This document shows positions 1 through 8,664 of a DNA stretch of 25,406 bases, piece by piece. The stretch spans positions 1 through 25,406 of the forward strand of contig JAJDTQ010000197.1 of NCBI GenBank assembly GCA_022827045.1, written 5' to 3'. The translations under genes and the position numbers were made by a program. Under the pieces are notes generated by a model, which was not told where the DNA came from, searched no databases, and saw nothing but the letters and a program-made list of their open reading frames with translations. Within the stretch, counting starts at the first letter, position 1; every line of letters starts with the position of its first letter. The stretch comes from Candidatus Binatia bacterium. GTDB taxonomy: Bacteria; Desulfobacterota_B; Binatia; UBA9968; JAJDTQ01.

Positions 1-759
1 AGCTAGTCCATGCCGTTGTCGGCTGTTGTATTCAGTGAGCAGCCCGACAAAGCGGGTGCTCGAACGGTGTTCGTAGGCGGCATGGTGGGAGTTGCAAGGG
101 GGGCAGTCAAGGAGAAAATGTTACCGTCGTATATAATTCCCGTAATAAATCCCGCCGGGACAGTGATTGTTTGACCGTCAACTTTTACAACGAGAGGCCG
201 CAAAAGCCGGCGTGTGCCGCTCGATAAACGTTCCGTCCATAACGGCCCCGGACTTGGAGCAATGCAACTCGGCCTGTATCCCATAAGACTCCCCCTACCC
301 CCCATAAGCGCTAACTTGTTTCCTTGAAGCCTCTTGCAAAACTTGTGAGGCGGTCGGATACGCGGCAACTTCAGACCAGGACCGCCTCACCGCGGTGATG
401 TGACGAGAAACAACGATCCTTAGCGACCAAAATTGTTCCATTACTATCGGATACCCTGGACGGACCACCCTGCATGTCCGCAAGGCCACCCGCGCCGAGC
501 GCCATCTATCAGGCACTGGGTACCGACCCCGCCCCGGGAGGCATCGGGAAGATGGTCGTCTGACGCCACAACGGGGTCGCAAAAAAACCGGAATGTAGTG
601 CCACACGCGAAAAATATGACCTACAAACCATTGAAAAATAACAGACTTTGAAAACGCTTGTTAAACTTGGGTTAGGGGGCGACAGCGATGCCGTCTCCTC
701 GCCCAACCCACAGGCATCGGCAGGAACAACTCAAAATGCCATCGCCCTGCCTGCCGAGA
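1..759. other. Gene-poor stretch with a possible phage-type gene remnant
   Basis: No convincing gene is seen in this stretch. On the minus strand an open frame (3-368) contains the segment PLVVKVDGQTITVPAGFIT at about 141-207. This resembles the start of DUF1353-type phage proteins, in which a hydrophobic strand leads to 'TVPAGFxTD'. The expected continuation (DxASIPR) is absent, and the rest of the frame is low-complexity Thr/Pro sequence. If the resemblance is real, it is a decayed or truncated copy. Positions 400-759 show overlapping short frames on both strands with no ribosome binding site and no recognisable product. No tRNA was recognised. Confidence 0.25.
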
Positions 760-1527
760 CTACTGCTCCTCGTAATGCCACGTCAGGCCGCCGTCCACGA
801 AATACGTTGAGCCCGTGACGTAGGCGGCATCGTCGGAAGCCAGGAAGACTGCGACGCCCGCCACATCTTCCGGCCGGCCGAGGCGGGCAAGGGGAATCTG
901 CGACAGCAGAGCGTTGAGCTTGGCGGGATCGTTCAGCAGCTTTGTGTTGATGGGGGTTTCGATGGCACCGGGAGCAATGGCGTTGACGGTGATGTCCAGA
1001 TGGCCGAGCTCGACCGCCAGGTTGCGGGTCAGCATTTTGACCCCGCCCTTACTGACGCAGTAGGCGGTGAAGTTGGGAAAGGGCAACTCTTCGTGGACGG
1101 AGCTGATGTTGATGATGCGAGCCGGGCGGTTGGTCTGCTTGGCGTGATTCACCATCGCCTGGGTGGCGAAGAAAACGCCTTTGAGGTTGACGTTCAGAAC
1201 ACGGTCGTATTCCTCTTCGGTAACCTCCCAGAATGGTGCATGCACCTCGACCCCGGCGTTGTTCACCAGAATGTCGATCTCGCCGAAGTGATCGACGGCC
1301 GAGTCGACGAGGTGACGCACCCCGGCAGTGGTCGACACGTCCGCCTGCACGATCAGGCCACGCCGGCCGGCTGCCTCCACCGCGGCGAGGACCTCCTCGG
1401 CGCCGCCAGGGCTGCGGTTGTAGTTGATGACCACGTCCGCTCCCTCATGGGCAAAGCGCTCCACAATACCGCGCCCGATGCCCTGGCTGCTGCCCGTCAC
1501 CACGGCTACCTTCCCCGACAATCGCAT
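760..1527 (-). CDS. SDR-family NAD(P)-dependent oxidoreductase, glucose 1-dehydrogenase-like
   Basis: This is a classical short-chain dehydrogenase of 255 aa, the usual family length, and presumably a cytosolic tetramer. Visible motifs are the Rossmann nucleotide loop TGSSQGIG (residues 11-18), the NNAG motif (89-92), the structural Asn114 in NVNLKG, the catalytic Ser in INISS (about 142), and the YxxxK pair Tyr156/Lys160. A PG motif (NAIAPGAIETP) follows. The C-terminus, DGGLTWHYEEQ, resembles proteins often annotated as glucose 1-dehydrogenase, but the substrate cannot be read from the sequence. The ATG at 1527 was chosen over an upstream in-frame start at 1566 because AGAAGGAG lies just before it and the fold begins there. 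It is the last gene of the operon, 55 bases after the flavoprotein reductase. A sugar- or alcohol-oxidising role beside a GH15 hydrolase is plausible but inferred. Confidence 0.9.
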   Translation of the reverse strand: MRLSGKVAVVTGSSQGIGRGIVERFAHEGADVVINYNRSPGGAEEVLAAVEAAGRRGLIVQADVSTTAGVRHLVDSAVDHFGEIDILVNNAGVEVHAPFWEVTEEEYDRVLNVNLKGVFFATQAMVNHAKQTNRPARIINISSVHEELPFPNFTAYCVSKGGVKMLTRNLAVELGHLDITVNAIAPGAIETPINTKLLNDPAKLNALLSQIPLARLGRPEDVAGVAVFLASDDAAYVTGSTYFVDGGLTWHYEEQ

Positions 1528-1582
1528 GACCGCTCCTTCTGTTGACGTTGCCCTCGGAGAGCACAAAAGCCGCGCGGCACCT

Positions 1583-3136
1583 CTAGCGGCCTCGTTGCCA
1601 GCGCAGCCACTTGTTCATGATGTTTCGTACCACAGGGGTCAGGCGCGTGCGGTTGTACAGGTCGCCGGTTTTGCGCACGGCCTCGGCCTGCGTGGGGTAA
1701 GGGAGGATGACCTTGGAAATCTTCCCGAGTCCCAGGCCGTGGGTCATGGCGGCAGCGTAGATACCGATCATGTCGCCGGCATTGCGTGCCACGATGGTGG
1801 CCCCCAGAATCTGGTCGCTGCCCTTCTTGACGTGCACCTTTGCGAACCCCTCGTCATCGCCGTCCAGGATGGCCCGGTCCACGTCGTCAAAAGGCTGGGT
1901 GAACGTGTCGATGGCCGTTCCGGCGGCTGCCGCGGTGGCCTCGGTCAGACCCACGTGGGCAATCTGGGGTTCGGTGTAGGTACACCATGGAATCGTCAAG
2001 GACGACGCCTTCTGGCGGCCCTTGAACAGCGCGTTGGCGATCACGATTCGGGCCATGAAGTCGGCCGCGTGCGTGAACTGGAAGCGCGAGCACACGTCAC
2101 CGGCGGCAAAGACGCGCCGGTTGGTCGTGCGCAGGTTGTCGTCCACTTGCACCCCGCGCGGCGTAAACGCCACGCCTGCCGCCTCGAGACCCAGGCCGTC
2201 CACGTTCGCCGTACGGCCAGCGGACACGATGATGGCATCCACCGCCACTTCGCGGGTGTTGCCGGGGCCGTCCTTGTAGCGCAGCATCTTGTCCTCGCCG
2301 CGTACCTCGACGGCAAACAGCGAGGCAGACAGGGCCAGTTCGACGCCGTCGCGCAGCATGGACTCCTGAACCAGATGCGCGGCGTCAGCGTCTTCCCGGT
2401 TGAGCACGTGGTCGCCCGTGTGGATAAGCGTGACCCGGGAACCCAGGCGGCAAAACGTCTGCGCCAATTCGCAGCCAATCGGCCCGCCGCCAATGACGGC
2501 GATCCGTGCCGGGCGTTCAGTCAGGCTGAATACCGTCTCGTTGGTCAGATAACCGGCCTCGGCCAAACCTTCGACCGGCGGTGCAACGGCGCGGCCACCT
2601 GTTGCAATGACGGCCTTGGCGAACCGCAGCGACTGGCCGCCGACCTCAATACCCCGAGGTCCGGTGAATCGCCCCTCGCCCAGAAACACGTCGACGCCCG
2701 CCTCGCGGTATCGTTTGACCGAATCGTTGCGGCTGATCCGTGCCCTTAGCCGTCGCATGCGCGCCATCGTCGCGCCGAAATCCACTGTTGGCTCACCGCC
2801 AGGCTGCACGCCGTAGTGCGGCGCGTCTCGCACGTCGGCCCAGGCTGAGGCGGCGCGGATGATGCCCTTGCTGGGTACGCAGCCGTAGTTCAGGCAGTCG
2901 CCACCCATCAGGTGTTTCTCAATGAGCGCCACCCGCGCCCCCAGCCCGGCAGAGCCGATGGCCGATACCAGACCCGCGGTGCCCGCCCCCAGCACCACCA
3001 GGTTGTACGGGTTGTTCGGGACGGGATTTTCGTAGTCGGCGGGATGCGTGTTGGCCAGCAGGTCCAGGTTGTGCTCGTCCGCTGGTGATACTTCGACGGC
3101 GGCAGCGGCAGGGTGTTGAGCGGATTCGGGAGCCAT
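1583..3136 (-). CDS. MerA-like FAD-dependent pyridine nucleotide-disulfide oxidoreductase
   Basis: This 517-aa class I flavoprotein disulfide reductase has an N-terminal extension of about 43 residues, then the FAD-binding LGAGTAGL (about 49-56). The redox-active disulfide is Cys81/Cys86 in GGDCLNYGCVPSK. The NAD(P) motif VIGGGPIGCELAQ, the second FAD motif FAAGDVC and a C-terminal dimerisation domain (YTEPQIAHVGLTE) follow. Databases usually label such proteins 'mercuric reductase'. However, there is no N-terminal heavy-metal (GMTCxxC) domain and no C-terminal vicinal Cys pair, so mercury reduction is unlikely. In the interface motif ILPYPTQAEA a Tyr occupies the place of the His that acts as base in lipoamide dehydrogenase. 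GGAGG precedes the ATG with good spacing. The gene lies 28 bases after a TVP38/TMEM64 gene, a pairing I recall from other bacteria; the true electron acceptor is unknown. Confidence 0.9.
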   Translation of the reverse strand: MAPESAQHPAAAAVEVSPADEHNLDLLANTHPADYENPVPNNPYNLVVLGAGTAGLVSAIGSAGLGARVALIEKHLMGGDCLNYGCVPSKGIIRAASAWADVRDAPHYGVQPGGEPTVDFGATMARMRRLRARISRNDSVKRYREAGVDVFLGEGRFTGPRGIEVGGQSLRFAKAVIATGGRAVAPPVEGLAEAGYLTNETVFSLTERPARIAVIGGGPIGCELAQTFCRLGSRVTLIHTGDHVLNREDADAAHLVQESMLRDGVELALSASLFAVEVRGEDKMLRYKDGPGNTREVAVDAIIVSAGRTANVDGLGLEAAGVAFTPRGVQVDDNLRTTNRRVFAAGDVCSRFQFTHAADFMARIVIANALFKGRQKASSLTIPWCTYTEPQIAHVGLTEATAAAAGTAIDTFTQPFDDVDRAILDGDDEGFAKVHVKKGSDQILGATIVARNAGDMIGIYAAAMTHGLGLGKISKVILPYPTQAEAVRKTGDLYNRTRLTPVVRNIMNKWLRWQRGR

Positions 3137-3164
3137 CTTCGCGTCCTCCAGATATGGTGCCGGC

Positions 3165-3905
3165 CTATGCGGCCGCTTTGCCGGAACGCGCCCTGATTTT
3201 CTTGTACACGACAGGGATCAGTGCCAGGACGGCCAGCCCGACGAGCGCCGTGATGATCTGCGGGGTGAGGATACCGGCAGCACTGAATTCTTCGCCCTGA
3301 TCGAACACGCTGCCCAGTCCGGCCCCCACCGTGGCAAAGACGAACGTGCCGGGAATAATGCCGACGAAGGTGCCGACAACATAAACACGCCAGGACACTC
3401 CGAGAAATGCCGGCACCAGATTGACCAGGAAAAACGGAAAGAGGGGTACCAGGCGCAGCACCAGCAGGTAGCTCAAGGCGCCCTCCTGAAAGCCATCCTG
3501 CATCTTTTGCAGAGCCGGCCCGGCCCTGGCACGCAGGGCGTCACCGAGGGACGTCTTGGCGATCAGAAAGAGGGCTGTGGCCCCGGCGGTGGCGGCGAAG
3601 ACAACGCATACCGTGCCCCACGCCGACCCGAACAGAAATCCGCCCGTAATGGTAAGGACGGCGCCTCCAGGCAGCGAAAAGGCAATGGCGACGGCGTAGA
3701 TGAGCATGTAGACGAGCGCCGCGACCACACCGTAGGTATCTACCCAATCGAGAAGCGCGGCGCGGTTCTGGCGCAGTGTCTCGAAGCTGAGGAAACGGCC
3801 GAGATCGAAAGCGAAAAACGCCACGAGTCCGAGGATCAGCATTAAGACCGGGATCAGCCGTTTGAATGAGAGTGAGGCTCCCTGAGGTGTCGTTGCATCG
3901 TTCAT
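3165..3905 (-). CDS. TVP38/TMEM64 (DedA-like) family inner-membrane protein
   Basis: This is a 246-aa polytopic membrane protein. After a short hydrophilic N-terminus there is a first hydrophobic segment (LIPVLMLILGLVAFF), then a second around LVYMLIYAVAIAF. The signature stretch GGAVLTITGGFLFG follows, leading to RLVPLFPFFLVNLVPAFLG and a further GTFVGIIPGTFVFA segment. These conserved loops define the SNARE-associated/VTT domain family, whose bacterial members are linked to lipid scrambling or transport and membrane homeostasis. The ATG at 3905 is preferred over a start at 4025 because GGGAG precedes it and the upstream residues are not membrane-like and overlap the GH15 gene. It is followed after 28 bases by the MerA-like reductase, suggesting co-translation and a membrane-linked redox partnership (inference). 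Confidence 0.9.
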   Translation of the reverse strand: MNDATTPQGASLSFKRLIPVLMLILGLVAFFAFDLGRFLSFETLRQNRAALLDWVDTYGVVAALVYMLIYAVAIAFSLPGGAVLTITGGFLFGSAWGTVCVVFAATAGATALFLIAKTSLGDALRARAGPALQKMQDGFQEGALSYLLVLRLVPLFPFFLVNLVPAFLGVSWRVYVVGTFVGIIPGTFVFATVGAGLGSVFDQGEEFSAAGILTPQIITALVGLAVLALIPVVYKKIRARSGKAAA

Positions 3906-3987
3906 ACCGAGTCTCCCGCCTGCGCGCCAACCTGCCAGGGAAGTGTTGTTGAGGTTCCAAAAATAGCCGCCATTCTGGCGATGCCCT

Positions 3988-5805
<1,818 letters not shown>

Positions 5806-5865
5806 GACGACTCTCCTTCCCAGGAAGCACGCCGCGGGAGCTGGCAGAGGCAACGCCAGGCGTAC

Positions 5866-6870
5866 CTACTTCAGCGCTGCCTGCACCTTGGCAGCTACGT
5901 CCGCCGGCAGCCACGACGTCCACAGGTCCTCGTGCTTCACCATGAAATAGCCGGCCATTTCATTGCCCTCGGCCTGGTTGTTCTCCCCCCATGCCAGTAC
6001 GGCATTCATGACGTCATTGGGAATCGAGATATTGCCGAGAAAGACGAACTCATCGGGGTGGCTGTCCGCGAACGCCTGCGTGGTCACCGCCAGTACCGCT
6101 GACGGCGGGTAGCGGCCGGGGTGCGGGGCGTCGCATTCTTCCCGGGTGTTGCACGTATGGCCCTCGGCGTCGAAATCGGCCAGCTCGATCATCACCATGG
6201 GATACTTGCCCAGGATGGCGGTCGGCGCCCAGTAGTAGCCGAACCACGGCTCGCCGCGCTCGTAAGCCTTGGCGATGGCGCCGGAGAGTCCCTCGGCCGA
6301 GCCGGGATCAAAGTTGTTGAAGGTGTCGCCCAGGCCGTAGGCACGGAAGAGATTGTTGTTGATGATCTTGCAGCCCCAGCCGGAGGGGCAGTTGTAAAAG
6401 CGTCCCTTGGACGAGTCCTCCGGGTCCTGGAACAGTTGCGCGTTGTCCATCACCTGCTGAATCGTGCGAATCTCCGGGTGCGCCTCGGCAAAGTAGGCGG
6501 GAATCCACCACGCCTCGACACCGCCGTCCGACAGCACGTTGCCGGCCGACACGATGCGGCCCTCGGCCACGCCATTGTCAAAGCTCTCGCGGACGGAATT
6601 GATCCAGATTTCCGAGGCGATGTCGGGCTCACCCTTTTCGACCATCGAGGTCATGGCCGGCACGGTGGAGGTCTGCACCAATTCGACCTCGCAACCGTAG
6701 CCCGCCTCCAGGATGAACTTCTCCACGTTGGCGATGACGCGCGCGGAGTTCCAGTTCATCTCGCCCACGGTTACCTTGCCGCATTCGGCCAGCGCCACGC
6801 CGGAGGCGGCCAGCAACGCCATCACCGCGACAGCTGCCATGCTTCCAAAACGTCTTTCTGAGGGGTTCAT
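5866..6870 (-). CDS. Glycine betaine/quaternary amine-type substrate-binding protein (OpuAC/ProX-like)
   Basis: This 334-aa exported solute-binding protein has a Sec signal peptide with predicted cleavage after Ala28 (SGVALA-EC). The mature protein shows the OpuAC fold pattern: KVTVGEMNWNSARV at the N-terminus, then PDIASEIWINSVRE, VEAWWIPAYFAE, and GEPWFGYYWAPTA. Abundant Trp/Tyr residues could build the aromatic cage that holds trimethylammonium groups. Several Cys residues (CPSGWGC, CNTREEC) may form disulfides in the periplasm. AAGGAG precedes the ATG. No permease or ATPase gene adjoins it, so it is an orphan in this window: it may serve a transporter encoded elsewhere or act as a sensor. 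Its neighbours are a porin-like gene 55 bases upstream and the GH15 gene 60 bases downstream. The ligand could be betaine, choline, proline betaine or another amine. Confidence 0.88.
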   Translation of the reverse strand: MNPSERRFGSMAAVAVMALLAASGVALAECGKVTVGEMNWNSARVIANVEKFILEAGYGCEVELVQTSTVPAMTSMVEKGEPDIASEIWINSVRESFDNGVAEGRIVSAGNVLSDGGVEAWWIPAYFAEAHPEIRTIQQVMDNAQLFQDPEDSSKGRFYNCPSGWGCKIINNNLFRAYGLGDTFNNFDPGSAEGLSGAIAKAYERGEPWFGYYWAPTAILGKYPMVMIELADFDAEGHTCNTREECDAPHPGRYPPSAVLAVTTQAFADSHPDEFVFLGNISIPNDVMNAVLAWGENNQAEGNEMAGYFMVKHEDLWTSWLPADVAAKVQAALK

Positions 6871-6925
6871 CGCTTGCTCCTTTTTCGGCTTTGCGAAGTT
6901 AGAGGTCCGGCGTATTTGGGATACG

Positions 6926-8116
6926 CTAGAAGTAGTAGCGGAAATTGAAATTGAGCCGCCAATTCCACGAGTCGTCCTCGTTGACACCAAAATCCCCGCC
7001 GGCACTGTCAAAGCCCACAAAGTAGTTGCCGTCGGAAAACGCGAGGTCGCTGTACATGTACAGCGCGCCGATCGTCCAGGCCGCCCCCACCGTTGCCAGC
7101 TGGCTGTCGTTGAATCCGTCCGCTGCTTTCAGGATGGAACTCCACTCGACATACGGCGTCACGCTGTCCAGCCATGAAGCACCCGACGTATCGAACCCGT
7201 TATAGCGCAGAGACAGAGCGGGAATGAATCCTTCAGAAGCAACCAGATCGGCGTAATTGTATGCCCCCATGTGAATCAGGTCGCCGGTTCCCCAGGGCAC
7301 CGCGTCCGTAATGTCGTACACGTAATACGTCAACTGCGAATAGAGGGTGAAGCCCCCGAAGACATTTTTCATGTGCCCCGAAAGGGCGTGGTGTTCGCCG
7401 CTGTCATCGCCGCCTATGTTTGTGCCCTGCAGCAACCCATATTGAAACGATCCGCCGATTTCTGTCCCGCCTTCAAGTGCATAGATCGCTCGCAGGTTGA
7501 ACTGGTGCTGCTCTTCAAAACCGACTTCATCACCCGTTCTGACCACGTCATAGGCATACCGCGAGCTCTCAAGGCTGCTCCCTTTTCCCCGGAATTCGCT
7601 GCTCGGGTAGTAGCCCGCGTCGAGCGTCAGCCTGTCAAAGGACCTGTTCCAGGCAATTCCCAGGTCCATGTCGTCAGCGAGCCCGACATAAAAGTGCTGA
7701 TCAAAAAACCAACTGCTGGAGACCCCGTAAGCCGTCGGCCCGAAGGGAACCCGCACAACGCCGGCCTTGAGGGTGCCCGAATCACCGAAGTCGTACCCCA
7801 GCCATGCCGTGTGAAACATGCTGTAATTGCTGTTGGAATAGCCGTGTTCGTTGTACCAGCGATATTCGACTCTGCCGATGACATTCTGGTAGTGCAGATC
7901 GGCATTCAGGCGGAAAAGCTCAAGCTCAGCCTGGCCGATATCCGTACCGCGGGGATGGGGTTCATCGTAGCTCCCGTAGACGTAGTTCACCCCGATCACC
8001 CCGCCCAGCTTGATCGGGGGTTTCTCTGATTCCTGCGCCACTGCGAGCGAAGCCGTAAGCAGCAGGCAGGCAAACGCGAGACTGCAAACCCATCCGTGTC
8101 TTTGATCATCATTCAC
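6926..8116 (-). CDS. Porin-like outer-membrane beta-barrel protein
   Basis: This is a 396-aa exported protein with a GTG start preceded by GGAAAGGA. The signal peptide runs to about residue 27 (TASLAVAQ). The rest alternates polar and hydrophobic residues with many Tyr, Phe and Trp, as in transmembrane beta-strands: for example YNEHGYSNSNYSMFHTAWLG, a pair of strands near PFGPTAYGV, and a final strand ending in NFNFRYYF. The C-terminal Phe is the typical BAM-complex recognition residue. It is probably a diffusion or substrate-selective porin (about 16-18 strands by length) in the outer membrane. It is the first gene of the tight six-gene series and would admit the ligand of the downstream binding protein (inference). 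No specific porin family was recognised. Confidence 0.82.
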   Translation of the reverse strand: MNDDQRHGWVCSLAFACLLLTASLAVAQESEKPPIKLGGVIGVNYVYGSYDEPHPRGTDIGQAELELFRLNADLHYQNVIGRVEYRWYNEHGYSNSNYSMFHTAWLGYDFGDSGTLKAGVVRVPFGPTAYGVSSSWFFDQHFYVGLADDMDLGIAWNRSFDRLTLDAGYYPSSEFRGKGSSLESSRYAYDVVRTGDEVGFEEQHQFNLRAIYALEGGTEIGGSFQYGLLQGTNIGGDDSGEHHALSGHMKNVFGGFTLYSQLTYYVYDITDAVPWGTGDLIHMGAYNYADLVASEGFIPALSLRYNGFDTSGASWLDSVTPYVEWSSILKAADGFNDSQLATVGAAWTIGALYMYSDLAFSDGNYFVGFDSAGGDFGVNEDDSWNWRLNFNFRYYF

Positions 8117-8194
8117 AGCCTTGTCCTTTCCAGTAAGTGTTACTTGCTTCGAGCCTCGTCGCGTGCATCGGCAAAATGCGATTGTCCTGTCGCT

Positions 8195-8630
8195 TCACCT
8201 CAGATCATGGCTAACCATCTCCCTGCTTTCGGTGTTGTCAAAGCTCTTCACGATCAGCCCTGTGCCAAGGTCGTAGCAATATGTATAGCCGTCCGTTGAC
8301 GTCACCCTGAAAGCCATGAATGTCCCCGCCGGTATGAGCGTCCACGGGGAATGTGGCAGTCAACGCCTCACTCGCACCGCTGTCCTCGCTTTCGTACAGA
8401 CCGGTCACTTCGACCGCTTCGCGCCCACGACACGACCGTCTGTCCGTGATTCGCTCTCGGTGGTTGACAAGCTCACCGGCCGGACTCTCATCGACTCTGG
8501 TGGCCGTGTAGGTCCAGGTGCTGCCGATGCCATGGTATGCGCCAGGCTATGTGACCTCGCCATCACCCCCGCAGGCGACAAGCATTAGGGTCAAGAGAGT
8601 GGCAGCGGCGTAGCGAATCATGCGGCCCAT
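8195..8630 (-). pseudogene. Broken lipoprotein gene with premature stop and frameshift
   Basis: A good ribosome binding site (AAGGGGG) and an ATG at 8630 start a signal peptide MIRYAAATLLTLMLVAC with a lipobox (LVAC). The in-frame TAG at 8547-8549 ends translation after 27 codons. The same frame continues after the stop with protein-like sequence (GSTWTYTATRVDESPAG, then REAVEVTGLYESEDSGA). A neighbouring frame then carries a second protein-like stretch (PAGTFMAFRVTSTDGYTY, then CYDLGTGLIVKSFDN) to a TGA at 8195-8197. The natural reading is a once-intact lipoprotein of about 140 aa, now holding one nonsense change and one frameshift. Sequencing error is a possible alternative for either lesion. 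It lies 34 bases after the di-haem peroxidase gene on the same strand. Confidence 0.65.
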
Positions 8631-8664
8631 TCAACTGCCCCCTTGTGACCGGTCCCGGAATCCC

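Noticed and set aside
717..757. Possible terminator after the SDR gene (TCGGCAGG / CCTGCCGA)
   Set aside because: The stem is 8 bases with a 25-base loop and there is no T-run downstream on the minus strand.
1424..2749. Plus-strand open frame of 441 codons
   Set aside because: It lies antisense to the MerA-like reductase and SDR genes, both with strong motifs and ribosome binding sites.
1583..3136. Mercury resistance function
   Set aside because: No mer-type neighbours, no metal-binding N-terminal domain and no C-terminal Cys pair.
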